Assembly: GCA_016235765.1 (NCBI GenBank)
Contig: JACRIZ010000013.1
Span: forward strand, 1 to 60,099
From: Rhodocyclales bacterium
GTDB lineage: Bacteria; Pseudomonadota; Gammaproteobacteria; Burkholderiales; Rhodocyclaceae
DNA length: 60,099 bases
Reading direction: 5' to 3'
In this document: in pieces, positions 1 through 7,222 of the stretch
How positions within the stretch are numbered: position 1 is the first letter of the stretch
Layout: each line of letters begins with the position of its first letter
Translations under genes and position numbers: made by a program
The notes under the pieces: generated by a model
Database searches by the model: none
What the model was told of the DNA's origin: nothing
The model's input: the letters and a program-made list of their open reading frames with translations, nothing else

Positions 1-16
1 CGTCTTGCGTGGCTAA
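1..16 (+). CDS. pheT: C-terminal end of phenylalanyl-tRNA synthetase beta chain (partial)
   Basis: The window opens with the last codons of an open frame ending in Leu-Arg-Gly and a TAA at 14-16. PheT proteins commonly end in Leu-Arg-Gly/Asp, and pheT sits directly before ihfA in most beta- and gammaproteobacteria. With so few codons visible the call rests almost entirely on gene order. Confidence 0.45.
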
Positions 17-40
17 TAAGAATTCAAGGGAAGTGAAGCG

Positions 41-352
41 ATGACGCTGACCAAGGCCGAACTGGCCGATCTGCTTTTTGACAAAGTGGGCTTGAACAAA
101 CGCGAAGCTAAAGACATGGTCGAGGCTTTCTTCGAGGAAGTGCGAATCGCGCTCCAGGTCGGTGACGGCGTCAAGCTGTCCGGCTTCGGCAATTTCCAAC
201 TGCGCGACAAGCCCCAACGGCCGGGCCGCAATCCCAAGACCGGCGAAGAAATACCGATCACCGCCCGCCGCGTCGTTACGTTCCACGCCAGCCAGAAACT
301 CAAGGGTTCAGTCGAGAAGGCGCAACTGAATGGCCAGCAACCACAGGGATGA
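41..352 (+). CDS. ihfA: Integration host factor alpha subunit
   Basis: Nucleoid-associated DNA-bending protein that acts as a heterodimer with IhfB, and that helps sigma54 promoters, recombination and replication by folding DNA. The 103-residue product has the complete HU/IHF fold: N-terminal helices (residues 1-40), then the conserved beta-arm region with Gly-Phe-Gly-Asn-Phe near residue 47 and the [10 protein letters not shown] signature near residues 60-70, which inserts into the minor groove. The Pro at the arm tip is present. It follows the pheT end by 24 bases and has a purine-rich ribosome site (ggaag) just upstream, so it probably belongs to the pheST-ihfA transcript. The length is usual for IhfA. 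IHF matters here because three strong sigma54 promoters are visible in the window. Confidence 0.96.
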   Translation: MTLTKAELADLLFDKVGLNKREAKDMVEAFFEEVRIALQVGDGVKLSGFGNFQLRDKPQRPGRNPKTGEEIPITARRVVTFHASQKLKGSVEKAQLNGQQPQG

Positions 353-701
353 GTTGCCGCCCATCCCGGCCAAACGGTATTTCACGATTGGCGAGGTAAG
401 CGAACTGTGCGGCGTCAAGCCGCACGTGCTGCGCTACTGGGAGCAGGAATTCACCCAGCTCAAGCCCGTCAAGCGGCGCGGCAACCGCCGCTACTACCAG
501 CATCACGAAGTCCTGCTGGTGCGCCGCATCCGGCAACTCCTCTACGACGAAGGCTTCACCATCAGCGGTGCCCGCAACCGCCTGGACGACGTGCCCGCGA
601 AGGCCGAGGCAGCGCGCGCGACCGCGCAGTCATCATCCCTGCCGCCAGCCTTTTCCTTGCGCGCCGAATTGGCCGGAATCGTCGAATTGCTGCGCGTTTA
701 G
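330..701 (+). CDS. MerR-family transcriptional regulator
   Basis: Small DNA-binding regulator of the MerR superfamily, 123 residues. The N-terminal winged helix-turn-helix runs from about residue 15 (Tyr-Phe-Thr-Ile-Gly-Glu-Val) through Leu-Arg-Tyr-Trp-Glu and Arg-Arg-Gly-Asn-Arg-Arg-Tyr-Tyr near residue 55, all MerR hallmarks. The C-terminal part is short and lacks the metal-binding cysteines of MerR, CueR or ZntR; the single Cys lies in the DNA-binding half. The start overlaps the end of ihfA by 23 bases, so the two are translationally coupled. A merR-like gene directly after ihfA and before tRNA-Pro is a conserved arrangement in betaproteobacteria, but its target is not known to me. No effector can be read from the sequence. 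Confidence 0.9.
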   Translation: MASNHRDELPPIPAKRYFTIGEVSELCGVKPHVLRYWEQEFTQLKPVKRRGNRRYYQHHEVLLVRRIRQLLYDEGFTISGARNRLDDVPAKAEAARATAQSSSLPPAFSLRAELAGIVELLRV

Positions 702-741
702 GGCCGACAGGCCCGGAGCTTCTGCTACAATTCGCGCACGT

Positions 742-818
742 CGGGGTGTAGCGCAGCCTGGTAGCGCACTTGCATGGGGTGCAAGGGGTCGCGAGTTCGA
801 ATCCCGCCACCCCGACCA
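742..818 (+). tRNA. tRNA-Pro (anticodon GGG)
   Basis: A 77-base cloverleaf. The acceptor stem pairs CGGGGTG (742-748) with CACCCCG (808-814), followed by an encoded ACCA end. The anticodon stem pairs CTTGC (769-773) with GCAAG (781-785), enclosing the loop ATGGGGT with anticodon GGG at 776-778, which reads CCC/CCU proline codons. The T arm has the GTTCGAATC loop. CCA is encoded in the DNA. It is followed 10 bases later by a terminator. Confidence 0.97.
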
Positions 819-828
819 AGAAAAACAA

Positions 829-858
829 GGGCCTAGTGAGGAATCGCTAGGCCCTTTT
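829..858 (+). terminator. Intrinsic terminator after tRNA-Pro
   Basis: Perfect 8-bp stem GGGCCTAG (829-836) / CTAGGCCC (847-854) with a 10-base loop, followed by TTTT; two As before the stem can pair with the T run. It closes the ihfA-merR-tRNA transcript before the next promoter. Confidence 0.9.
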
Positions 859-883
859 CGTTGGCGGGATCGCTTCTGTCATA

Positions 884-899
884 TGGCACCCGCCTTGCG
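884..899 (+). promoter_or_regulatory. Sigma54 (-24/-12) promoter
   Basis: TGGCACCCGCCTTGCG matches the sigma54 consensus TGGCAC-N5-TTGC exactly at the conserved bases, with the required GG-N10-GC spacing. Predicted transcription start is about 910, which leaves a 45-base leader to the ATG at 956. It lies downstream of the tRNA terminator in an otherwise empty gap. No activator site is obvious in the 25 bases between terminator and promoter. Confidence 0.75.
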
Positions 900-955
900 C
901 CGATGGCCGGGAAAGACTACGATGGGTAGCGGATACAAACCTCTGATACAAGGCT

Positions 956-1345
956 ATGGCATCCTCGGCTTCCGGCATCCAACTCGCGACCCAGTCCGCG
1001 TGGCAGCAGTTCAAGCTGTCGCTGGTGGAGCGCGATGCCGATCGGGCCGAGCAGCAGGCCAGGTCGCTGCGGTCCCAGGCCAATGCGGCGCAGCGGGAGG
1101 TGAGTCGGGCCCAGGACAATGCCCGTTCGCTGCAGGTCCAGGCGGGCAAGGCGGAGGCCAACGCGGATCAGGCGTCGCGGGGCATTGCCGCCGTCAGGAC
1201 GGTCGAGGACATGGGAACCCGATTGTCGGCCGTTTATGACCGGGTGGCGCAGGTTCAAAGCGTGCCCGTGGAGACGACGCCGAGCGATGCGGTCGTCAAT
1301 TCGCAGGGGCAGGTGACCGGGCAGGTTGTCAGTGTGGCTGCTTGA
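956..1345 (+). CDS. Unknown small coiled-coil protein with shared C-terminal tail
   Basis: I do not recognise this 129-residue protein. Residues 20-85 are rich in Glu, Ala, Gln, Arg and Asp with heptad-like spacing, suggesting one long helix or coiled coil; there is no signal peptide, membrane segment or Cys. The last 18 residues, around Val-Val-Asn-Ser-Gln-Gly-Gln-Val-Thr-Gly-Gln-Val, nearly repeat the tail of the next gene, so the two products are likely processed, anchored or recognised in the same way. The start at 956 has only a weak ribosome site (aagg); no other start gives a better fit. It lies 57 bases after a strong sigma54 promoter. The product could be a structural or surface-associated protein, but no function should be assigned. 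Confidence 0.7.
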   Translation: MASSASGIQLATQSAWQQFKLSLVERDADRAEQQARSLRSQANAAQREVSRAQDNARSLQVQAGKAEANADQASRGIAAVRTVEDMGTRLSAVYDRVAQVQSVPVETTPSDAVVNSQGQVTGQVVSVAA

Positions 1346-1372
1346 TCCGGGCAATCCGGAAGGAGATGCAAA

Positions 1373-1600
1373 ATGGCAATCGAATCGGTGAGTCTGGCCA
1401 ACCTCGCGCCACCACAGCCTCAGCAAAGGACCGATCAAGCCAACCAGGCGGCGCAGGCGGAGCAGAGCCGCCAGGCCGCCGAAGCTCGGCGGCCGGAACC
1501 CACTCGGCCGGACAATGCGGAAGCCGAACCCCCGCCGCCGCAGCCCGTCGTCAATGCCCAGGGTCAAATGACGGGGCGGGTCATCAACGCGATCGCCTGA
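1373..1600 (+). CDS. Unknown small Pro/Gln-rich protein with shared C-terminal tail
   Basis: A 75-residue protein of unknown function, 27 bases after the preceding gene with a good ribosome site (aaggag) before the ATG, so probably in the same sigma54-driven operon. The middle (residues 10-55) is low-complexity, rich in Gln, Ala, Glu, Arg and Pro, and likely disordered. The tail Val-Val-Asn-Ala-Gln-Gly-Gln-Met-Thr-Gly-Arg-Val (residues 57-70) matches the upstream protein at most positions. The N-terminus of both includes a short Ser/Leu/Ala-rich stretch. It ends 7 bases from the convergent fadD stop. Coding is supported by the ribosome site and the shared tail rather than by homology. Confidence 0.65.
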   Translation: MAIESVSLANLAPPQPQQRTDQANQAAQAEQSRQAAEARRPEPTRPDNAEAEPPPPQPVVNAQGQMTGRVINAIA

Positions 1601-1607
1601 GGGGCGC

Positions 1608-3263
1608 TTATTCCTTGAGTGCGCGCCGCAGGACCTTGCCGACGTTGGTCTTCGGCAGGTCGTTGCGGAATTCGACGTGGTGCGGCACCTTGTAGGAAGT
1701 CAGTTGCGTGCGGCTGTAGGCGATGATTTCCTCTGCCGTCAGGTTCGGGTCCTTGCGCACGACGAAGATCTTCACCGCCTCGCCGCTGTGGGGGTCCGGA
1801 ATGCCGATCGCAGCGACTTCCAGTACGCCGGGATGCGCGGCGACCACTTCTTCCACTTCGTTCGGGTACACGTTGAAGCCGGACACCAGGATCATGTCCT
1901 TCTTGCGATCGACCAGGTAGACGAAGCCCTTGGGGTCGACATAGCCGACGTCGCCGGTGCGCAGATAGCCGTCCGGATAGAAGGCGGCGGTCGACTCTTC
2001 CGGGCGCTGCCAATAGCCCTTGGTGACCTGCGGCCCGCGTATGCATATTTCGCCCACCGCGCCCACGGCGACTTCGGTGCCCGCGTCGTCGCGGATCGAC
2101 AGTTCGGTGGAGGGAATCGGCAGGCCGATCGAACCGTTGAATTCGGATAGGCCGAGCGGATTGATGGTTGCGGCAGGAGACGTCTCGGTCAGGCCGTACG
2201 CCTGGATCAGGGGCTTGCCGGTAACGGCCTGCCATCTGTCGGCGACGGGCTTCTGAACCGCCATGCCGCCGCCGAGGGTGATCAGCAGATTGGAGAAATC
2301 CAGCCTGGCGAACTCGGGATTGTTGAGCAGCGCGTTGAACAGCGTATTCACGCCGGTGATGACCGTGAACGGGTGCTTCTTGAGTTCCTTGACGAAGCCC
2401 GGGATGTCGCGCGGGTTGGCGATCAGCAGGTTGGTCGAGCCGACGCGCAGGAAGGTCAGGCAGTTCGCCGTCAGCGCGAAGATGTGATACAGCGGCAGGG
2501 CGGTGACGATCAGTTCCTGGCGTTCGCGTACCGGCGGCGTGATCCAGGCGGTGGCCTGCGTGACATTGGAGACGATGTTGCGGTGGCTGAGCATGGCGCC
2601 CTTGGCGACGCCGGTGGTGCCGCCGGTGTACTGCAGGAAAGCGAGGTCATCGAGGACGATTTCGGGCGCCTTGAAGCCATGGCGGCGGCCGGTCGACAGC
2701 GCATGGTGGAGATTGACCGCCCCGGGGATATGCCAGGGCGGCACCAGCTTCTTGACGCGACGCACGACGAAATTGACCAGCATGCCCTTGAGGCCGCCCA
2801 GCATCTCGCCCATGGGCGTGACCACCACGTGGCGGAGGTTGGTGTGGGTCAGCACCTTCTCGACCGTCTGGGCGAAGTTCTCTACCACGACGATGGCCTC
2901 GGCCCCGGAGTCCTTCATCTGGTGCTCGAGTTCGCGCGGCGTGTAGAGCGGGTTGACGTTGACCACCACGCAACCTGCCCGCAGGGCGCCGAACAGGCAG
3001 ATCGGGTATTGCAGCAGGTTGGGCATCATCAGGGCGACGCGGCTGCCCTTGCCCAGGCCGATGCTTTGCAGCCAACCGGCGAACTCCAGTGAGAGCCGGT
3101 CGAGCTCGCCATAGCTCATGCCCTTGCCCATGCTGAGATACGCCGTCAAGTCGCCGTAGCGCTGGCAGGCGTTTGCCATCAGTTCGGCCAGCGACGATTC
3201 CTGCAGCGGGCCGATTTCGGCCGGCTTGCCGGCGGGATAGCTCTGTGCCCAGATTTTTTCCAT
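1608..3263 (-). CDS. fadD: Long-chain fatty acid-CoA ligase
   Basis: Activates fatty acids to acyl-CoA with ATP at the inner membrane, the entry step of beta-oxidation. The 551 residues match FadD (about 560). Visible motifs are the AMP-binding P-loop Tyr-Thr-Gly-Gly-Thr-Thr-Gly-Val-Ala-Lys-Gly (212-222), Tyr-Gly-Leu-Thr-Glu-Thr-Ser near 355, the Thr-Gly-Asp hinge before Asp-Arg-Lys-Lys-Asp-Met-Ile near 455, and the catalytic Lys in Asn-Val-Gly-Lys-Val near the C-terminus. It is the last gene of a same-strand series (TetR regulator, fadE, fadI, fadJ, chalcone-isomerase-like) and starts only 17 bases after the previous stop, so co-transcription is likely. Substrate chain length cannot be read from the sequence; aromatic acid ligases are related, but the overall pattern is FadD-like. 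Confidence 0.93.
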   Translation of the reverse strand: MEKIWAQSYPAGKPAEIGPLQESSLAELMANACQRYGDLTAYLSMGKGMSYGELDRLSLEFAGWLQSIGLGKGSRVALMMPNLLQYPICLFGALRAGCVVVNVNPLYTPRELEHQMKDSGAEAIVVVENFAQTVEKVLTHTNLRHVVVTPMGEMLGGLKGMLVNFVVRRVKKLVPPWHIPGAVNLHHALSTGRRHGFKAPEIVLDDLAFLQYTGGTTGVAKGAMLSHRNIVSNVTQATAWITPPVRERQELIVTALPLYHIFALTANCLTFLRVGSTNLLIANPRDIPGFVKELKKHPFTVITGVNTLFNALLNNPEFARLDFSNLLITLGGGMAVQKPVADRWQAVTGKPLIQAYGLTETSPAATINPLGLSEFNGSIGLPIPSTELSIRDDAGTEVAVGAVGEICIRGPQVTKGYWQRPEESTAAFYPDGYLRTGDVGYVDPKGFVYLVDRKKDMILVSGFNVYPNEVEEVVAAHPGVLEVAAIGIPDPHSGEAVKIFVVRKDPNLTAEEIIAYSRTQLTSYKVPHHVEFRNDLPKTNVGKVLRRALKE

Positions 3264-3280
3264 GATCGTCTTCTCCCCGA

Positions 3281-3856
3281 TTAGCCGCCGAGCATGGCGC
3301 GCTTCAGATCGCCGTCGGCGGGCTTGTCGCCCAGCCAGACCTTGAGCAGGGCGCGCCCGAAAGCTTCGCTGGCGACGTTGCCGCGCGCTTGGCCGTTGAA
3401 CGCGACGGCTATGCCGTCCGCTGAAAAATCGATGCCGATCACGTCGCCGGTCCTGGCATTGCCGATGCCGCGCATCAGGTTCTCGAACTGGTCGGTATCC
3501 GGCTTCAGCTTCGCCAGTTCGGCTTCGCCGTGGTTGTTCTTCAATCCATCCATGAGTGCGCCAAACAGTTGGTCGGCACTAAGGTCGCGCAACATGTGCA
3601 GGACGACGCGGCGCGGCTCCTTCGACTCGATGACCGCGACGGCCAGGTTGGTCTTCTTCGGCAGATACAGGGCGCCGACATAAACTTTGAAGAATATCCT
3701 GGTGCGGATGCCGGCGCCGTTCAGGAGCAGGTCGGTGGTGCCGACCTTGGCCTGCTCGTCGATGCGCACGCCGCCAACTTCCACAGCCTGCGCCAGCGGC
3801 ACGGCAAACAGCAATGCCGCCAGGACGACGGCGGTAGTCATTCCGAATCGGGCCAT
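3281..3856 (-). CDS. Chalcone isomerase-family periplasmic protein
   Basis: A 191-residue exported protein of the bacterial chalcone-isomerase-like family, whose members in proteobacteria have no proven enzymatic role; some related folds bind fatty acids. The start at 3856 is chosen because gaggag lies just upstream; an ATG 36 bases earlier lacks such a site. Residues 1-24 form a signal peptide ending Ala-Gln-Ala. The family pattern Gly-Ala-Gly-Ile-Arg-Thr-Arg-Ile-Phe-Phe-Lys-Val-Tyr-Val-Gly-Ala-Leu-Tyr-Leu is present near residues 45-65. It lies between fadJ and fadD in a fatty-acid operon, which suggests a lipid-binding role, but that is inference. It is not expected to make flavonoids. Confidence 0.8.
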   Translation of the reverse strand: MARFGMTTAVVLAALLFAVPLAQAVEVGGVRIDEQAKVGTTDLLLNGAGIRTRIFFKVYVGALYLPKKTNLAVAVIESKEPRRVVLHMLRDLSADQLFGALMDGLKNNHGEAELAKLKPDTDQFENLMRGIGNARTGDVIGIDFSADGIAVAFNGQARGNVASEAFGRALLKVWLGDKPADGDLKRAMLGG

Positions 3857-3949
3857 TCGATATCTCCTCAGCATTGTTGTTTTGATGCCCACGGTCGGCG
3901 GGCTTGGCGCCCGTCCGCCGTATGCAGAATACCCGGATTGCCTGCGAAT

Positions 3950-5863
3950 TCAATCGTTACCGTACCCTCGCGCGTACTGCAGCGGACCGCCGGTGAAGGG
4001 CGCAAAGCCGGTGCCGAAAATCACGCCTGCGTCGGCCAGGTCGGCATCGGCGACGATGCCGTCGGCGACCAGCGCCTTCGCCCGTTCGATCAGCGGCGTT
4101 ACCAGGCGTTCGGCGAGGCCCGGCTCCACCCGCTCTGCGGCGGCCTTGGCCGGCTTGCCGTTCGTCCAGGCATAGAAACCCTTGCCGGTCTTCTTGCCGA
4201 GTTCGTTGCGGCCGACGCGTTCCGCCAGGCAGCGCGGCGGTTCGGCTGCCGCTGCCAACTGCTTGCCGGCGGCCAGCGCGATGTCGAGACCGACGGTGTC
4301 GGCCAGTTCGATCGGCCCCATCGGCATGCCGAAGGCGAGCATCGTTTCATCCACCGTTTCCGGCGCAATGCCCTCATCGACGCAGCGCATCGCCTCCAGC
4401 ATGTAGGGGCCGAGCACGGCGTTGACCAGGAAGCCAGGCGCGCTCCTCACCGGCAGCGGCAGCTTGTCGATCTGGCGCACGAAAGCCGCCGCGCGGGCGA
4501 GCATCTCCGGATCGGCCCCCTTGGCCTCGACGACTTCGACCAGCGGCATCATCGCCACCGGGTTGAAGAAGTGGATGCCGACCAGGCGCGCCGGGTTCTT
4601 CATCGTCGTGGCGATGTCTTCCAGGCGCAGGCTGGAGGTGTTGCTGGCCAGCACGGCCTCGGGCTTCATCTTCGCCTCCAGCGCCGCGAGCAGGCTGCGC
4701 TTGGCTTCGAGATCCTCGAAGATCGCCTCGATCACCACGTCGGCGCGCCCGGCGCCATGGCCCTCCGGATCGGGAATCAGGCGGTCGAGCGCAGAACGGC
4801 GCAGCAGCTTGTCCTTGATGCGTCGTTCGTAGAGCTTACCGGCGCGGCCAATGGCGGCGGCGACGCGTTCCAGCGACTGGTCCTGCAAGGTCACCGTCAG
4901 TCCGCGCATGGCGGCCACGGCGGCGATGTCGCCGCCCATGACGCCGGCACCGACCACGTGCAGGTGGCGTGCCGCCACGGCTGACTCTTTGCCGAAGGCC
5001 TTGAGGCGGTCCTGCAGGAAGAAGACGCGCACCAGGTTCTTGGCGGTGTCGGAGCGGACGATGCGGTCGATGATCTCGGGCGTCGCCAGCGCGTTGCCGT
5101 CGTGCTTGGCCCAGCAGTCGATGATCGCGTAGGGCGCCGGGTAATGCTCCGGACGGGCGCGCCTGGCGACCTGCTTCCTGGCCTGCGCCGCGACGTAGGA
5201 CTTCAGCGGGCCGTTCATCAACCGGTGCAGCAACGGCCGCGGCCGGCGCGGCTTGCCCGACAGCACCAGGCCGCGAGCGGTGGCCTCGGCGACGCGCGGC
5301 GGCACGCACTCGTCGGCCAGGCCAATGCGCTTGGCCTTGCGGGCGTCGATGTTGCGGCCGCTGAGCATCATGTCCAGCGCCTCGGGCGGCGAGACGCGTT
5401 CGGGCAGGCGCTTCATGCCGCCCCAGCCGGGGAAGATACCGAGCATCACTTCGGGCAGCGCCATCTTGGTCGAGGGTTCATCGACCGTCACGATGTAGCG
5501 GCAGGCCAGCGAGAGTTCGGTGCCGCCGCCCATGCAGTGGCCGCGTACCAGTGCCAGCGTCGGGTAGCGCACGGCGGCCAGGCGGTTGTAGAGGTCCCAG
5601 CCGCGGGCGACCAGCGCCCGTGCCGCTTCGGCGCTGTCGAGGCGCGCGAACTCCTCGATGTCCGCGCCGGCGATGAAGCCGGCTGCCTTGCCGGAGCGGA
5701 AGACCATGCCCTTGGGCGGTTCGCGATCGCATGCGTCGAGCAGTTGCGCCAGTTCGGCCAGCACGTCGGCCGACAGCACGTTCATGCTGGCGCCGGCCTT
5801 GTCCAGCGTCGCCCAGGCGATGCCGTCGACGTCGCGTTCGAGTTTCCAGTGCTTGAGATTCAT
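3950..5863 (-). CDS. fadJ: Bifunctional enoyl-CoA hydratase / 3-hydroxyacyl-CoA dehydrogenase
   Basis: Catalyses hydration and NAD-dependent dehydrogenation in beta-oxidation as the alpha subunit of the FadJ/FadI (or FadB/FadA) complex. The N-terminal crotonase domain (about 1-200) keeps the oxyanion region His-Cys-Met-Gly-Gly-Gly and the two catalytic acids, Glu116 and Glu138. The dehydrogenase starts with the NAD motif Gly-Ala-Gly-Val-Met-Gly-Gly (305-311) and contains Ser-Asn-Thr-Ser-Ser and the catalytic His in His-Phe-Phe-Asn-Pro. At 637 residues it is shorter than the usual 710-730; the C-terminal dehydrogenase half-domain is compact and ends soon after the family motif Gly-Thr-Gly-Phe-Ala-Pro-Phe. 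FadB versus FadJ cannot be separated safely; its partner here, fadI, precedes it in the operon with a short inverted-repeat gap. Confidence 0.9.
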   Translation of the reverse strand: MNLKHWKLERDVDGIAWATLDKAGASMNVLSADVLAELAQLLDACDREPPKGMVFRSGKAAGFIAGADIEEFARLDSAEAARALVARGWDLYNRLAAVRYPTLALVRGHCMGGGTELSLACRYIVTVDEPSTKMALPEVMLGIFPGWGGMKRLPERVSPPEALDMMLSGRNIDARKAKRIGLADECVPPRVAEATARGLVLSGKPRRPRPLLHRLMNGPLKSYVAAQARKQVARRARPEHYPAPYAIIDCWAKHDGNALATPEIIDRIVRSDTAKNLVRVFFLQDRLKAFGKESAVAARHLHVVGAGVMGGDIAAVAAMRGLTVTLQDQSLERVAAAIGRAGKLYERRIKDKLLRRSALDRLIPDPEGHGAGRADVVIEAIFEDLEAKRSLLAALEAKMKPEAVLASNTSSLRLEDIATTMKNPARLVGIHFFNPVAMMPLVEVVEAKGADPEMLARAAAFVRQIDKLPLPVRSAPGFLVNAVLGPYMLEAMRCVDEGIAPETVDETMLAFGMPMGPIELADTVGLDIALAAGKQLAAAAEPPRCLAERVGRNELGKKTGKGFYAWTNGKPAKAAAERVEPGLAERLVTPLIERAKALVADGIVADADLADAGVIFGTGFAPFTGGPLQYARGYGND

Positions 5864-5870
5864 ATATTCA

Positions 5871-5943
5871 CCACGAAGGACGCAAAGGTCGCAAAGAAGT
5901 GCAAAGACATGAAATATCTTTGTGTCCTTTGCGTTCTTTGCGG
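5871..5943. repeat. REP-like imperfect inverted repeat between fadI and fadJ
   Basis: Arms 5871-5897 and 5917-5943 are each 27 bases and are complementary at 22 of 27 positions, with a 19-base AT-rich loop. The arms consist of reiterated (a/c)(g/c)(c/a)aag(g/a)-type units of the 'cacgaaggacgcaaagg' kind, a class of intergenic palindrome scattered through many bacterial genomes. It fills the fadI-fadJ gap (5864-5947). It may form a stable mRNA hairpin and change the ratio of the two proteins; that is inference. Confidence 0.8.
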
Positions 5944-5947
5944 TTGG

Positions 5948-7222
5948 TCATTGACGTTCGATCAACATGGAGCCGCCGAGGCCGCCGCCGATGCAGATGC
6001 TGGCGATGCCCTTCTGGCCGGATTGCAGACGGTGCAACAGGTGCAGCACGATGCGCGCGCCGGAAGCGCCGACCGGATGACCCAAGGCGATGGCGCCGCC
6101 GTCGGCATTCAGCTTGGCGCGGTCGAGCGTGCCCATGGCCTTGTCCAGACCGAGCTGTTCCTTGCAGTAGGTCTCGTCTTCCCAGGCGGCCAGGCAACCA
6201 AGCACCTGCGCCGCGAAGGCTTCGTTGATTTCCCACGCGTCCAGGTCGTTGAGGCCGAGGCCGTGGCGTTGCAGGATCGGCGTCGACGAGTGCACCGGGC
6301 CGAGGCCCATCTGCGCCGGATCGAGGCCGGCCCATTCGCTGTCGGTGATGCGGCCGAGCGGCTTCAGGTTCCAGCGCTTGACCGCTGCTTCGGAAGCGAG
6401 CAGCAGCAGTGCGGCGCCATCGGTGATCTGCGAGCTGTTGCCGGCGGTGATGCTGCCGTAGGGCTTGTCGAATACCGGGCGCAGCTTGCCCAGCTTGTCG
6501 GGCGTCGAGTCGCTGCGCACGCCGTCGTCTTCGGCGTAGATGTTGCCCTGGCCGTCCACCAGCGGCACGATTTCGCCATAGTGGCCGGCGGCGCGGCCGG
6601 CGATGACTTTGAGGTGGCTCTCGGCGGCGAACTCGTCGAGGGTCCGGCGCGCAATGCCGAACCGCCAGGCCAGGTTCTCGGCGGTCTGGCCCATCATCAG
6701 GCCGACCACCGGGTCGGTGAGTCCCTTGACGATGCCGAGTACGGGCGCGAGATAACCCAGCCGGAAGCCGCGCAGGGCGGCAAGCTTCTGGCCGACGGTC
6801 TTGGTCGCATACCAGCCGGACAACCACTGCACCATTGCGTCCGAAAACAGCAGCGGCGCCCTCGACAACGCGTCGGTGCCGCCCGCCAGCACCAATTGCG
6901 ACCGTCCGCACTGGATGTTGGCGATGGCGGAGTCGAGCGCCTGCATGCCGCTGGCACAATTCCTCATCACCGTCCAGCCGGGCACCTTCTCGCCGCAGCC
7001 GAGCCGCAGGGCCAGCACGCGGCCGATGTTCACCTCGTCGGGCGAGGGTGAGGCGCAGCCGAGGATGACTTCGTCGAGGTCGGTGGGCGCGAACGGCTGG
7101 CGCAGCAGCAGTGCGCGGCCGGCCTGCACGGCGAGGTCAGAGGCGGCGAAGGGGCCGGGCGCGTTCTTCGACTTGAGAAAGGGCGTGCGTGCCCCGTCGA
7201 CGATGTAGACCGGCGCGTTCAT
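5948..7222 (-). CDS. fadI: Acetyl-CoA acyltransferase (3-ketoacyl-CoA thiolase)
   Basis: Performs the last step of beta-oxidation, cleaving 3-ketoacyl-CoA with CoA to give acetyl-CoA. The 424-residue protein has the thiolase catalytic Cys in Asn-Cys-Ala-Ser-Gly (Cys89), the Asn-Glu-Ala-Phe-Ala motif, the His in Gly-His-Pro-Val-Gly-Ala-Ser-Gly, and the second Cys in Ile-Cys-Ile-Gly-Gly-Gly near the C-terminus. Length and the inserted loop before the Asn-Glu-Ala-Phe motif fit FadI (about 436) better than the 390-residue FadA or PhaA types. Its ATG overlaps the fadE stop by one base (TGATG), so translation is coupled. Because the same frame stays open into fadE, the start was set by the Met-Asn-Ala-Pro-Val-Tyr-Ile-Val-Asp-Gly thiolase N-terminus. 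Confidence 0.92.
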   Translation of the reverse strand: MNAPVYIVDGARTPFLKSKNAPGPFAASDLAVQAGRALLLRQPFAPTDLDEVILGCASPSPDEVNIGRVLALRLGCGEKVPGWTVMRNCASGMQALDSAIANIQCGRSQLVLAGGTDALSRAPLLFSDAMVQWLSGWYATKTVGQKLAALRGFRLGYLAPVLGIVKGLTDPVVGLMMGQTAENLAWRFGIARRTLDEFAAESHLKVIAGRAAGHYGEIVPLVDGQGNIYAEDDGVRSDSTPDKLGKLRPVFDKPYGSITAGNSSQITDGAALLLLASEAAVKRWNLKPLGRITDSEWAGLDPAQMGLGPVHSSTPILQRHGLGLNDLDAWEINEAFAAQVLGCLAAWEDETYCKEQLGLDKAMGTLDRAKLNADGGAIALGHPVGASGARIVLHLLHRLQSGQKGIASICIGGGLGGSMLIERQ

